Positions 17,875 through 26,730 of a stretch of 64,000 nucleotides of DNA are shown here, in pieces. Under the pieces are notes generated by a model, which worked only from the letters and a program-made list of their open reading frames with translations, searched no databases and had not been told where the DNA came from. The stretch comes from Cupriavidus neocaledonicus (lineage in GTDB: Bacteria > Pseudomonadota > Gammaproteobacteria > Burkholderiales > Burkholderiaceae), in the NCBI RefSeq assembly GCF_000372525.1, contig NZ_AQUR01000082.1, forward strand, positions 33,126-97,125. The letters run 5' to 3'. The position numbers and the translations under genes are program-made. Positions within the stretch are counted from its first letter, which is position 1. Each line of letters opens with the position of its first letter.

Positions 17875-18867
17875 ATGAACCGCCGAAACTGGCTTGCCAG
17901 CGCCGGTGCCGCCGCGCTGGGCAGCCTGCTGCTGCCGGCCCGCGCCGCCACCGCCACATCCCCCTACCCCGGCCGCCCGATCCGGCTCATCGTGCCGTTT
18001 ATCGCCGGCAGCACGCCGGACAACGTGGCGCGCACGCTGTCGGCGGAGCTGGGCAAGAAGCTCGGCCAGCCGCTGGTGGTCGAGAACATGCCCGGCGCCG
18101 GCGGCATCATCGGTGCCAGCGCGCTGCGCCGCGCCGCGCCCGATGGCTACACGCTGGGCATCCTGGCCAACTCGCACGTCATCAACGTGCACATGTACCG
18201 CAAGATGCCGTACGATCCAACCCAAGACTTCACGCCGATCACGGCGTTGTCGGGCGGGCCGTCGGCGCTGGTGGTGCCGGTGTCCGCGCCCTACAAGACC
18301 GCCGCCGAACTGGTCGCGGCGATGAAGAAGGAACCGGGCAAGTTCAACTACGGCTCCGGCGGCAAGGGCAGCATCGCCCATCTGGCGGTGGAGGCCATGC
18401 TGCACCAGACCGGCTGCGACGCCGTGCATATTCCCTACAAGGGCGCGCCGGAAATCCTCACCTCGATGCTGACCGGGCAGACCCAGTTCGGCATGCCGGT
18501 GCTGGGCACGGCGACGCAGTACGTGCGCAACCACCAGGTCAGGGTGCTGGCGGTCACCGCCGCCGCGCGCTCGCCGTACTTCCCCGACGTGCCGACCATG
18601 GCCGAAGCGCTGCCGCCCGGCTTTGTCATCGACAACTGGAGCGGCCTGTTCGCCCCGGCCAATTTCCCGGCCGACCTGGCGCAGAAGCTGCACGCCGCGG
18701 TGCGCGCGTTGCAGAGCGCCGGCGTGTTCGACGCCCAGCTCAAGGCCAATGCCGGCGAGCTGCGCCGCAGCGCGTCGCCGGCGCAATTCGGCACCATGGT
18801 GGCGAGCGACAACGCGCGCTACGGCGACCTGATGAAATCGATCGGCATGACCGGCGACCTGGGCTGA
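17875..18867 (+). CDS. Bug-family periplasmic solute receptor
   Basis: The 330-residue Bug receptor has an export signal with NRRNWLASAG, which is weakly Tat-like, and cleavage near ARAATA. Core motifs are YPGRPIRLIVPFIAGSTPDN, VVENMPGAGGIIGAS, APDGYTLGIL, PYDPTQDFTPI and HIPYKGAPEI. The aspartate of the usual P-G-G-x-x-D ligand loop is present as STPDN. It lies inside the CoA-ligase operon behind ACGGAGACC and probably binds the substrate of that pathway in the periplasm. Confidence 0.93.
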   Translation: MNRRNWLASAGAAALGSLLLPARAATATSPYPGRPIRLIVPFIAGSTPDNVARTLSAELGKKLGQPLVVENMPGAGGIIGASALRRAAPDGYTLGILANSHVINVHMYRKMPYDPTQDFTPITALSGGPSALVVPVSAPYKTAAELVAAMKKEPGKFNYGSGGKGSIAHLAVEAMLHQTGCDAVHIPYKGAPEILTSMLTGQTQFGMPVLGTATQYVRNHQVRVLAVTAAARSPYFPDVPTMAEALPPGFVIDNWSGLFAPANFPADLAQKLHAAVRALQSAGVFDAQLKANAGELRRSASPAQFGTMVASDNARYGDLMKSIGMTGDLG

Positions 18868-18957
18868 TACGGCTGCTGCCTTTGCTCCACCCGTCCTGTG
18901 CCGCACGCCGTCGCGCATGCGGCGCTGGTGTCTTCTCCCTCCTGCCAGAGGCTAAGC

Positions 18958-20052
18958 ATGAAGCCAGCATGGTCTTGCCTGAACGACGTCACCATCATCG
19001 ACGTCAGCCAGTTGCTGCCCGGCCCGCACGCCTGCAGCCTGCTGCGCCAGCTTGGCGCGCAGGTGATCAAGGTCGAGCAGCCCGGCAGCGGCGACACCGC
19101 GCGCCAGCTGGGCGCGCATGTGTACGCGCAGTTCAACCGCGGCAAGCGCTCGGTGGCGCTGGACCTGAAGACCGATGCCGGCCGCGGCGCCTTCCTGGAC
19201 CTGGTGCGCGATGCCGACGCCGTGGTCGAAGGCTTCCGCCCGGGCGTGATGGCGCGCCTGGGACTGGACTATGACGCGCTGGCGGCGGTGAATCCGGCCA
19301 TCGTGCTGTGTTCGGTCTCAGGCTTCGGCCAGACCGGGCCGTACGCCAGCCACGCCGGACACGACCTGAACTACCTGGCGCTGGCGGGTTACTGGGCCAC
19401 GCCGGTGCAGGTGCACGATGTGGTCTCGCGCCCGCGCGTGCGGGTGTCGGACTACGCCGCTTCGGGCTACGCGGCGTTGTCGCTGGCCGTGGCGATCATG
19501 AGCGCGCGCCAGCACGGACAGGGACAGCATCTCGATGTCTCGATCCACGATGCCGTGCTGTCGTGGACCGCGCATGGCGCGTGGACCGCGCGCGCCCACG
19601 AGGATACACCCCGGGCATCGTCCAGCGTGATGCCGGAAAACGATCTGTTCGAAACCCGCGACGGGCGGCACCTGGCAATGGGCATCCTGGAAAACAAGTT
19701 CTGGGACAACCTGTGCGCGGCGCTGGGCGACGCGTTCCCGGCCCTGCGCGATCCGCGCTTCGCCACGCGCGCCGGGCGTAGCGGTCACAAGGTGGAAGTC
19801 AATGACCTGATGGCGGCGGTGTTTCGCACGCGGGATCTGGCGGAATGGGAGGACTTCTTCGCGCCGTTCGATATTCCGTTCTCGCCGGTGCTGGGGGCTG
19901 GTGAACTGTTCGAGGATCCGCATGTGCGGGCGCGCGAGGTGGTGCGGCGGGTTGACGGTGGGATTGCGGTGAATTTTCCGGTGAAGTTCTCGTTGGGGTT
20001 GCCGGAGGGGGAGGATTTTGTGGCCGGGGTGGGAGAACATGATCGGCGGTAG
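18958..20052 (+). CDS. Class III (CaiB/BaiF) CoA transferase
   Basis: The 364-residue protein has the family III CoA transferase pattern: VTIIDVSQLLPGPHACSLL, GAQVIKVEQPGSGD, FNRGKRSVALDLK, SVSGFGQTGPY and the active-site aspartate in GHDLNYLALAG. These enzymes move CoA between carboxylic acids such as succinyl-CoA and a substrate. The ATG at 18958 was chosen behind AGAGG; an earlier in-frame start would add 20 residues without family resemblance. As last gene of the operon it offers a second way to activate the substrate, or regenerates CoA esters. Confidence 0.92.
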   Translation: MKPAWSCLNDVTIIDVSQLLPGPHACSLLRQLGAQVIKVEQPGSGDTARQLGAHVYAQFNRGKRSVALDLKTDAGRGAFLDLVRDADAVVEGFRPGVMARLGLDYDALAAVNPAIVLCSVSGFGQTGPYASHAGHDLNYLALAGYWATPVQVHDVVSRPRVRVSDYAASGYAALSLAVAIMSARQHGQGQHLDVSIHDAVLSWTAHGAWTARAHEDTPRASSSVMPENDLFETRDGRHLAMGILENKFWDNLCAALGDAFPALRDPRFATRAGRSGHKVEVNDLMAAVFRTRDLAEWEDFFAPFDIPFSPVLGAGELFEDPHVRAREVVRRVDGGIAVNFPVKFSLGLPEGEDFVAGVGEHDRR

Positions 20053-20180
20053 CAGCATTGTCTGCGCTGCGCGTGCTCCCGAACCCGGGTCTACTGCTCT
20101 GGCGCGGAGTGCGTCGCCGCGCTAGCACGCGCTGTCGCGGTCGAATTCTCTGGCTTTCGTGTCCGCCTGCTTTCTGCCCT

Positions 20181-20196
20181 CTTCCGCTTGCGGAAG
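20181..20196. terminator. Hairpin between convergent genes
   Basis: CTTCCGC and GCGGAAG pair across a two-base TT spacer at 20181-20196, flanked by CCCT and ATGGG that extend the stem imperfectly. It lies between the convergent CoA transferase and DUF2950 genes. The core resembles the CTCCCGC-TT-GCGGGAG core of the intergenic repeats near 43.4 and 59.4 kb. Confidence 0.5.
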
Positions 20197-20236
20197 ATGG
20201 GCGGAGGTGCGACGGACCTTCCGTGGCCCCGGGGTG

Positions 20237-21148
20237 TCATGGCTTGACCTCGGTCCACCCGGGGCCGGGGTCGAAGGACCGGATCGCACCGGCCCTTGCC
20301 GCGCTGTCCGGACCCAGGTCGCGCTCGTAGACGCGGCCGTCGTGGCTCACCATGAAGCTCTTGATGCCGGTATCCCCGTACCGCAGCGGCCACGCGATCA
20401 CGGCAAACCCGCCAAAGAGCTTGCCGTCGACGACGTAGTCATACTGGCCGCCGGGCGCGTGCGGACCCTGCGACGTCAGCAGCCGGTAGCGATAGCCCTG
20501 GTAGCCAGCGCCCGGCGCGCTGCGATGCTCGGCTCTCATGAAGGCGGGACCAAGCGGGCTTTCCGGTTCGCCCGGCCCGGTTGGCCAGTACAGGCCATCC
20601 TTCTTGCCGGGCGAGCTGACCAGCTTCGACGCATAGGCGGTCACGCCGCGGTCCTGGCGCATCCGTTGCGCATACTCGTACTGCGCGTCGCGCACGGCGA
20701 GCAGGGTCTGCATCACCGCCAGTTCATTGCGGCCGATGCGGCGCAGGCGCATTTCCTCGACGCCGGCACGCGTATCGAAATGCCAGCCTTTCGCGGTCTT
20801 GACCAGCGGAACCGGCATGGTCCAGCCGTCATTGCCCGCGGCAATGCGGGCGCGGTCCGGGCCGTCGGCGCGAATCGCGTGCGACTGGTGCCACGCTTCC
20901 AGGAACCTGTAACGGATCTCGGCACCGACCGGCGGGATCAGGTCGGTATAGCGGGCGCCCAGCAGCGCCTTCATGGCGTCGTCGTCGCTGGTGGCAACCG
21001 CTTCGCCGAACGCGTTCATTGCGGCCTCGGGCGTAGCGAAATTCTTCTGCGCGAAAGCCGGCGCCGCCGCCAGGGCGAGCAGCATCCCCGCCAGGGACAA
21101 CGCCTGGCGGCAGGGCCATGCCAGGCCCGATCGTTGCGTGCGCTGCAT
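20237..21148 (-). CDS. DUF2950 family exported protein
   Basis: The 303-residue protein has a clear signal peptide (LSLAGMLLALAAAPAFAQK, cleavage near residue 35) and matches the DUF2950 family: FATPEAAMNAFGEAVATSDD, YWPTGPGEPESPLGPAF, GYQGYRYRLLTSQGP and the C-terminal VSHDGRVYERDLG. The function is not known. It lies 15 bases after the DUF3300 gene, a common pairing, so the two probably act together in the periplasm. Confidence 0.85.
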   Translation of the reverse strand: MQRTQRSGLAWPCRQALSLAGMLLALAAAPAFAQKNFATPEAAMNAFGEAVATSDDDAMKALLGARYTDLIPPVGAEIRYRFLEAWHQSHAIRADGPDRARIAAGNDGWTMPVPLVKTAKGWHFDTRAGVEEMRLRRIGRNELAVMQTLLAVRDAQYEYAQRMRQDRGVTAYASKLVSSPGKKDGLYWPTGPGEPESPLGPAFMRAEHRSAPGAGYQGYRYRLLTSQGPHAPGGQYDYVVDGKLFGGFAVIAWPLRYGDTGIKSFMVSHDGRVYERDLGPDSAARAGAIRSFDPGPGWTEVKP

Positions 21149-21163
21149 ATCGCTGTCCCCTGG

Positions 21164-22624
21164 TCAACGCCGTCCGCCACCACGGCCACCACCGCCGCGG
21201 CCACCGCCGAAGCCCCCGCCGCCACGGCCGCCACCGCCGCTGAAGCCACCGCCACCGTGGCCGCCGCCACTGAAGCCGCCGCCACGCTGACCGCCACCGT
21301 CGCGGAAGGAGGCCGACTGCGTGCTGGCACGGCCCCGGTCGAAATCGCGCTGCGCATTCGCACCGCCGCCTACGCCCTGAAATGCGTTATCGCGGCCACC
21401 GCCGGCGGACCGGTCCGACACGCCGGCACGATCGCCCGGCCCGCCGCGGTCGCCAACCCCGCCGCGGTCGCCAACCCCGCCACGGTCGCCAACTCCGCCG
21501 CGGTCACCAACCCCTCCACGGTCACCAACCCCGCCGCGGTCGCCAACCCCACCGCGGTCGCCAACCCCACCGCGGTCGCCAATCCCGCCACGGTCGCCAA
21601 CCCCGCCACGGTCGCCTCGATTCCCGCCGGCCATGCGGTCGGACACGCCGCCCTCGCGGCCGCGGAATTCGTTGCGGCGGTTGGCGGCAGCCGCATCACG
21701 CCCGCCAAACCGCTCGCTCGTCGCGTTGTCCCGGTACGAAACCCCTTTGCGGTGCGAAGCATCGTGCTGCCATTTCCCGCCGCCCTGCACCTTGGTGCGG
21801 TCGAAATTGCGGTCGATATTGGCGGCCTTGTTGACGTTGATGTTGACGTCGCCTCCGCCCCAGTTGCAGTTGCCAAAAATGGCGCCCGCAGCCGCCAGTC
21901 CGACGCCCCAGGCAAAGCCGGTCATCAGCGCGGCGCCGGGATAGTAAGCGGGATAAGGCGGCCAGTAATACGGCGGATAGGAAGGATAGCTCCAGGCGCC
22001 ATACACCACTGTCGGGTTGTAGGCAGGGACGTAGATGACTTCGGGGTTGGCCGGCTCGATCCGCACGATGGTCTGCGTCGGCGCCGGCGCCGTCGACTGC
22101 GCCGACTGTACCGGCGGCGCGGGCGCGGGTTCGACGATGACCTTCTGCTGCTCGTTCGACTTGAGATTGCCGGATTGCTGCGCGCGCGCCCGCAGCCGCT
22201 GCACGGCGTCGAGCACTTCCTTCTCCTGGCCGATGAAGGCGTCGCCCAGCTTCTGCGTCCAGTCGAGCTTGTCGCTCATGGGCTCAAGCACCTGCGGGAA
22301 AGCCACCAGCGACTTGACGCTGACATCCCAGGGCTGGCTCTCGACCGCCTTCAGCGCAGCATCGCCCTTCACCTTGGGATTCGCCTTGACCCAGCGTGCC
22401 GCCTGCACGATCTCGAGCGGATACGTGGACGCCATCAGCACCTGGGACAGCACCGAGTCGGGATAGAGCGCGATGGGCGCAACCAGCGCCTCCAGTTCTT
22501 CCGGCTTGAACGGTGCCGCCTCGGCTGGCGCGTTCTGCGCATGGACATTGAGCGCCAGCCATGCCAGGCCCGCGCACAGGCAGGCGCCGATCCGGCGCCA
22601 CAGACGCATTCCCCGCCCCTCCAT
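21164..22624 (-). CDS. DUF3300 family exported protein with GDRGG repeats
   Basis: The 486-residue protein has a signal peptide (RIGACLCAGLAWLALNVHAQ), then the DUF3300 domain (EELEALVAPIALYPDSVLSQ, ASTYPLEIVQAARWV, NPEVIYVPAYNPTVVYG, about residues 40-215). A short hydrophobic stretch (TGFAWGVGLAAAGAIFG) follows. The last half is low complexity: eleven GDRGGV-type hexapeptides and a Gly/Arg/Phe-rich tail. The start at 22624 follows GGGAGACGGCC; in-frame readings beginning at 22792 have no ribosome binding site. It is co-transcribed with the DUF2950 gene. Function unknown; a cell-envelope role is inferred from export and composition. Confidence 0.85.
   Translation of the reverse strand: MEGRGMRLWRRIGACLCAGLAWLALNVHAQNAPAEAAPFKPEELEALVAPIALYPDSVLSQVLMASTYPLEIVQAARWVKANPKVKGDAALKAVESQPWDVSVKSLVAFPQVLEPMSDKLDWTQKLGDAFIGQEKEVLDAVQRLRARAQQSGNLKSNEQQKVIVEPAPAPPVQSAQSTAPAPTQTIVRIEPANPEVIYVPAYNPTVVYGAWSYPSYPPYYWPPYPAYYPGAALMTGFAWGVGLAAAGAIFGNCNWGGGDVNINVNKAANIDRNFDRTKVQGGGKWQHDASHRKGVSYRDNATSERFGGRDAAAANRRNEFRGREGGVSDRMAGGNRGDRGGVGDRGGIGDRGGVGDRGGVGDRGGVGDRGGVGDRGGVGDRGGVGDRGGVGDRGGPGDRAGVSDRSAGGGRDNAFQGVGGGANAQRDFDRGRASTQSASFRDGGGQRGGGFSGGGHGGGGFSGGGGRGGGGFGGGRGGGGRGGGRR
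21422..21619 (-). repeat. In-frame tandem repeat, 18-bp unit, 11 copies
   Basis: Eleven head-to-tail units of 18 bp encode (V/I/P/R)GDRGG or GDRAG within the DUF3300 gene. Units differ only at a few mostly silent positions (GGC/GGT, GAC/GAT, CGC/CGT). The unit is a multiple of three, so gain or loss of copies would keep the frame. Confidence 0.9.
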
Positions 22625-22984
22625 GGCCGTCTCCCTTGCCCCGTCGCCGGGCGCCTTTACGGGGGCTCGACTTCCGGCCTGCCGTCCGCGCGGTATCCGC
22701 GCCAGGCCGGAAAAAGGTTCAGCAATCACAATGCCTTGCCCCGACAAACTATAGATTCCGGCGACGGCTGCAGAGTTGAAAAGTTTGTGCAAGTGAATTA
22801 GGAAAAACTATCGTCGCTGTCGGGGGCGGCGACGGCTGCGAGAGGAGGCCCCGCCCTGCGGCGAAATCCGGGCGGGGCCGGGTGAGATTTACTCGGAGAA
22901 AGACCTTTGGGGGGACAGGCGCGCCCGGTGGCCCGTGCCACGCTGCCGCAGCGCGGCGTGTCGCGCACCGGTGCGGGACAGAGG
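22625..22984. other. Gene-free region with a strong stem-loop
   Basis: These 360 bases upstream of the DUF3300 gene carry no supported gene. GGCCCCGCCC at 22847-22856 pairs perfectly with GGGCGGGGCC at 22870-22879 across 13 bases, about 105 bases past the stop of the small gene at 22985. It may be that gene's terminator, although no T-run follows. The DUF3300 promoter should lie near 22640-22800, which is more AT-rich, but I could not assign hexamers. Confidence 0.5.
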
Positions 22985-23167
22985 CTATTGCTGGACTGAC
23001 CAGGATGACTGCCTGCGCAAATCCTCCTGTCCCGGCTGGCGCGGCGGCTTGCCCAGGTCGTCATCGTGCCGGGGCGGAAGCTGCTCTTCGCTTTCTCGCG
23101 AAGGATTGGCCGGCGGCACCTCGGGTACGTTCGGCCCTTCCTCCGGCCGTGGGATCTGATGTGCCAT
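22985..23167 (-). CDS. Small hydrophilic protein, unknown (60 residues)
   Basis: A short gene starts at ATG 23167 directly behind a near-perfect ribosome binding site (AAGGAGGG). The product begins MAHQIPRPEEGPNVPEVPPA, is rich in Pro, Glu, Asp and Arg, has no hydrophobic segment and is probably disordered. I do not recognise a family. It is divergent from the DUF883 gene, in a neighbourhood of stress-type small genes. Confidence 0.6.
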   Translation of the reverse strand: MAHQIPRPEEGPNVPEVPPANPSRESEEQLPPRHDDDLGKPPRQPGQEDLRRQSSWSVQQ

Positions 23168-23494
23168 GATGCCCTCCTTGCCAAGTACGACACCCTTGAC
23201 GACGCAACCGCCATGCCAAGCCGCGCAGCGGCGTTTTGTGCGCGCCGGAGATCTTTTGCGCCGCCCCGCTGTGCACGCGCACGGCCAACCGCGCAATCTC
23301 GGCGCGCAAATCTGGCTGACTTTTGTAATGCGGCACGCGGCCGCGGCTGTAATGGGCTGCGGCGGTGCCGCGTCGCGGCATGGCGCGGAGGCGGTCGCGC
23401 CAACCGCCATCGCCGGGCACGAAAGGTGCACCGCCCTCCGGTGGCGCGCGGGGGCAGCCCTGTGCGCCCGGATACTTCAACGCGGAGGCGCACC
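23168..23494. other. Divergent intergenic region, no gene seen
   Basis: These 327 bases separate the small minus-strand gene from the DUF883 gene. Reading frames that cross it have no ribosome binding site and no family resemblance. Promoters for both genes should be here, but I could not place hexamers with confidence. Confidence 0.45.
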
Positions 23495-23953
23495 ATGGAA
23501 CAGACGGAAACGACAAGCACGCCCACCAGCACATCAGGCATGCGCCAGCAGGAGACCCGCATGCCCTCGGCATCGGGTTCGAATATGAGCAGCAGCGCGC
23601 CATGGAGCAGCACGTCGGCACGATCGTCGGGATCGCAGGACCTGGCGCGCGAACTCGACCGGCTGATCGAACGCCTGCCCACGCTGTCCGGCGAGAACCT
23701 CGAACAGGCCAAGGCTGAGTTCGTCGAACTTGCCGCCAGGTCGGGCAGCGCGGCGACCGAACTCGCGGCGAAGTCCGCGGACGTGGCGCGGCGCGTGAAA
23801 GGACGCGTCCAGAGCGAGTGGGAAACCGGCCTCGAGCGCACGGAAACGTTCGTCCACGCCAACCCTGTGCGGGCGCTGGGGATTGCGCTTGGCGTCGGCG
23901 TGGTGTTGGGCGCGCGCTTGTTCGGCGGCTCGCGCCGGCACGACAGCCTCTAG
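23495..23953 (+). CDS. DUF883 (ElaB/YqjD-type) membrane-anchored protein
   Basis: The 152-residue protein has a Ser/Thr-rich N-terminus, a central amphipathic helical region (QDLARELDRLIERLPTLSGE through VKGRVQSEWETGLERTETFV) and a C-terminal membrane segment with the DUF883 ending (HANPVRALGIALGVGVVLGA then a basic tail). ElaB/YqjD proteins are stationary-phase inner-membrane proteins that bind ribosomes. The start follows CGGAGG. Longer readings from 23066 lack support. Confidence 0.85.
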   Translation: MEQTETTSTPTSTSGMRQQETRMPSASGSNMSSSAPWSSTSARSSGSQDLARELDRLIERLPTLSGENLEQAKAEFVELAARSGSAATELAAKSADVARRVKGRVQSEWETGLERTETFVHANPVRALGIALGVGVVLGARLFGGSRRHDSL

Positions 23954-24156
23954 ACACCCTGCTGCCAATGCGGCACGCCGGGCGGCAGCCAACCAACCGC
24001 CCCGGCGTGCGCCGTTGCAAGTCCGTGCCCCCTTGCGCTTACGTGCGTCAACCAACCGACGCGAGGCTTGCCGTCATGGACGAGCACACATCCCTGCCTG
24101 TACTCTGCCGATATCAATGCGGGTGACCGGCGTCACCATGCCTCGGGGAGGGAGGG

Positions 24157-24846
24157 ATGAACGGCTTTGACAGCAGCATCATTCACTTCCTGAACCAGTT
24201 CTCTTTCCGCTGGCCCATCTTCGACCGCGGGGTGCTGGCCTTTACGCAGTTCTACATGCTGCGGGGCCTGCCCATGGTGGCGCTGTTGTGGTGGATCTGG
24301 TTCCGCGACGGCACGGACAAGCAACGCGATCGGGAAATCGTGACCGCGACCGTGGTGTCGGGCTTCTGCGCGCTGCTGCTGGGCCGCATGCTGGCCAACT
24401 GGCTGCCGTTTCGCCTGCGGCCCATGGCCAATGCGGAGGTCGGCCTGCAATTTCTGCTGGCCTCGGACGATGGCATGCGCACTTGGAGTTCGTTCCCCAG
24501 CGACCACGCGATGCTCTGGTGTGCGGTGGCTGCCGGCGTGATGGTGGCGTCCCGGTGGCTTGGCATGCTGGCGCTGGCGTATGCCGTGCTGCTGATCTCC
24601 CTGCCCCGCGTCCTGGTCGGACTGCATTACCCGACCGACGTGATCGCCGGCGCGCTGCTCGGCGTGCTCACCACCCTTGTGCTGACCCGGCCGCCCTTGC
24701 GCGCACGGATTGCGGCGCCCTTCCTGTTCGTGTTCGACCGATACCGGGGCTTGTTCCATGTCGGCATGTTCCTGCTCAGCTTCGGGCTGATCACCAATTT
24801 CGACGAGATCCGCACCGTTGCCTCGTCGCTGATGAAGGTTACCTGA
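24157..24846 (+). CDS. PAP2-family membrane phosphatase
   Basis: The 229-residue protein has several membrane segments and the three PAP2 motifs in order: an Arg/Pro motif near RLRPMA, SSFPSDHAM and PRVLVGLHYPTDV. The family removes phosphate from lipid phosphates such as undecaprenyl pyrophosphate or phosphatidic acid at the outer face of the inner membrane. The start follows GGGAGGG. It converges on the AraC-type gene and the two overlap by eight bases at their 3' ends. Confidence 0.88.
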   Translation: MNGFDSSIIHFLNQFSFRWPIFDRGVLAFTQFYMLRGLPMVALLWWIWFRDGTDKQRDREIVTATVVSGFCALLLGRMLANWLPFRLRPMANAEVGLQFLLASDDGMRTWSSFPSDHAMLWCAVAAGVMVASRWLGMLALAYAVLLISLPRVLVGLHYPTDVIAGALLGVLTTLVLTRPPLRARIAAPFLFVFDRYRGLFHVGMFLLSFGLITNFDEIRTVASSLMKVT

Positions 24847-25816
24847 GCCCGTTACGCGGCACCGCTGTTCCGAACTGCTTGCGGTAGGCCGATGGCGACA
24901 CCGCCAGCGCCTGGGTGAAGTGCTGGCGCAGCGAAACCGCCGACCCGAACCCGACCAGCTCGGCCACCAGGTCGATGCCCTTGTCGGTCGTCTCCAGCAA
25001 GCGGCGCGCGGCGGTCAGCCGGTGGTTCAGCAGCCACTGCGTCACGGTGGTCCCGGTCTTCTCCTTGAAGCGGCGCGTGAAATTGCGCCGGCTCATGCCT
25101 GCTTTCTCGGCCAGCGTGTCCAGTGTCAGCGGCTCGGACAAGTGCGCGATGGCCCAGTCCAGCGTCATGCCGAGCCGGTCGGCTCCATCCGCCTGCGGCA
25201 GCGGGTGCTCGATGTATTGCGCCTGGCCGCCGTGCCGGTGCGGGGCCACCACCATGCGCCGTGCGACGCGGTTGGCCACCTCGGCGCCATGGTCGCGCCG
25301 CACCAGGTGCAGGCAGCAATCCAGCGCGGCCGCGGTGCCGGCCGAGGTCAGGATGGCGCCATCGTCGATATAGAGCGAATCGCGGTCGAGCCGCACCCGC
25401 GGGTAGCGCTGCGCGAAGTCGTCGGCCCAGGCCCAGTGCGTGGCGGCGGTGCGGCCGTCGAGCAGGCCGGCCTCGGCCACCACGAAGGTGCCCAGGCACA
25501 AGCCGGCAATGCGCGCGCCGCGCGCGCTCGCGCACCGGAGCGCATCGAGCAGCGCTGGCGGGGCGGGCTCGGCCGGATCCCGCCACGCCGGCATGATCAC
25601 GGTATCGGCCTGCGCCAGCACCGACAGGTCGTGTTCCACCTCGATGCGGAAGCCCGACATGGTGGCAATCAAGCCCGGCTTCTCGCCGCAGATCAGCAGC
25701 CGGTAGCGTGGCACGCCCAGGCGGTCGAGGTCGTCGCCAAAGACGATGCAGGGCACGGAAAGGTGGAAGGGACTGATCCCTTCGAAGGCAATCACTGCGA
25801 CGGTGTGCATCGGCAT
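24839..25816 (-). CDS. GlxA-type AraC-family regulator with DJ-1/PfpI domain
   Basis: The 325-residue protein joins an N-terminal DJ-1/PfpI-like domain (residues 1-170, with GLCLGTFVVAEAGLLDG in place of the nucleophile elbow and THWAWADDF) to two C-terminal AraC helix-turn-helix motifs (LDTLAEKAGMSRRNFTRRFK and VAELVGFGSAVSLRQHF). The family senses small molecules and controls nearby genes. It is divergent from the isochorismatase-like gene at 26046, its likely target. The start is MPMHTV at 25816 or the second Met at 25810; neither has a good ribosome binding site. Confidence 0.9.
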   Translation of the reverse strand: MPMHTVAVIAFEGISPFHLSVPCIVFGDDLDRLGVPRYRLLICGEKPGLIATMSGFRIEVEHDLSVLAQADTVIMPAWRDPAEPAPPALLDALRCASARGARIAGLCLGTFVVAEAGLLDGRTAATHWAWADDFAQRYPRVRLDRDSLYIDDGAILTSAGTAAALDCCLHLVRRDHGAEVANRVARRMVVAPHRHGGQAQYIEHPLPQADGADRLGMTLDWAIAHLSEPLTLDTLAEKAGMSRRNFTRRFKEKTGTTVTQWLLNHRLTAARRLLETTDKGIDLVAELVGFGSAVSLRQHFTQALAVSPSAYRKQFGTAVPRNGLR

Positions 25817-25818
25817 CT

Positions 25819-25860
25819 CGCTGGGTCGGGGGCGCTGGGTCGGGGGCGCTGGGTCTGGGC
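25819..25860. repeat. Three tandem copies of a 14-bp unit
   Basis: CTGGGTC recurs at 25821, 25835 and 25849, each separated by GGGGGCG, which gives three copies of a 14-bp unit immediately upstream of the AraC-type start. The last copy differs (CTGGGTCTGGG). It may be chance or a slippage product in the leader. Confidence 0.8.
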
Positions 25861-26045
25861 GGATCGGAAGCGGGAACGGCATGGCCACGTCGGGCACCGT
25901 TTGGCCCGATTCTATCGGATGTTGTCCATCGGGCCACTTCCGGTGCCGGCGGCAGCACCGGAAACTACGCTCCATGCCGCGCCTGCGGCCAGCCGGCGGC
26001 CGCCAGCGGCGCCGCCCACTTCCTTCCCTGTCGACGAGGACCACC

Positions 26046-26654
26046 ATGCACCATCCGACCCTACGCAAGATCGCCGGCGCGCCGGCCCGCAGCGCCATCG
26101 AAGCCGCCAGCACCGCCGTGCTGGTCATCGATTTCCAGAACGAGTATTTCAGCGGCAAGCTGCCGATTCCCGACGGCCCGGCCGCCCTTGGCAACGCGCG
26201 GCGCCTGGTCGACCACGCCGATGCCGCGGGCATGCCCGTGTTCCACATCCAGCACGTCACCCCGGCGGGCAGCCAGGTCTTCGCCGAACACGGCGCCACC
26301 GTGGCTTTCCACGGCGACCTGCAGCCGGCGCCGCACCACACCGTCGTGCAAAAGACCTCGGTCAGCGTCTTCCCGACCACCGACCTGGACCAGCGCCTCA
26401 AGGCGGCAGGCATCAAGACCCTGATCATCACCGGCCTGATGACCCACGCCTGCGTCACCGGCGCGGCGCGCGACGCGGTGCCGCTCGGCTACGGCGTGAT
26501 CGTCGCGGCGGACGCCTGCGCCACGCGCGACCTCGATACCGCCGCCGGCACGGTGTCGCACCAGGACCTGCACCGCGCCGCGCTGGCCGCGCTCGACGAC
26601 GCCTTCGGCGATATCCTGACCACCGAGCAGGTGCTGAAGCTGCCGCTGGCCTGA
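26046..26654 (+). CDS. Isochorismatase-like cysteine hydrolase
   Basis: The 202-residue protein has the family catalytic triad: Asp29 (LVIDFQNEYF), Lys103 (VQKTSVSVF) and Cys136 (GLMTHACVTGAARDA). Members hydrolyse amides or vinyl ethers such as nicotinamide, N-carbamoyl compounds or isochorismate; the substrate here is unknown. It is divergent from a GlxA-type regulator, an arrangement common for these hydrolases. Confidence 0.9.
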   Translation: MHHPTLRKIAGAPARSAIEAASTAVLVIDFQNEYFSGKLPIPDGPAALGNARRLVDHADAAGMPVFHIQHVTPAGSQVFAEHGATVAFHGDLQPAPHHTVVQKTSVSVFPTTDLDQRLKAAGIKTLIITGLMTHACVTGAARDAVPLGYGVIVAADACATRDLDTAAGTVSHQDLHRAALAALDDAFGDILTTEQVLKLPLA

Positions 26655-26730
26655 GAACGGCGGCCGCCCCCGGCCAGCGTTGCTGGTGAACCGGGTGCCC
26701 GGAGGAAATGGCCGGGTATCCGGGCGTGGC

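Noticed and set aside
21422..21619. Short regular repeats suggestive of a CRISPR array
   Set aside because: The units are contiguous without spacers and encode an in-frame hexapeptide in a supported gene.
20159..22801. An open frame of 880 codons on the plus strand, with AAVANP-type repeats
   Set aside because: It runs antisense to the DUF2950 and DUF3300 genes, which have signal peptides, family motifs and ribosome binding sites. The repeats are the complement of the GDRGG coding repeat.
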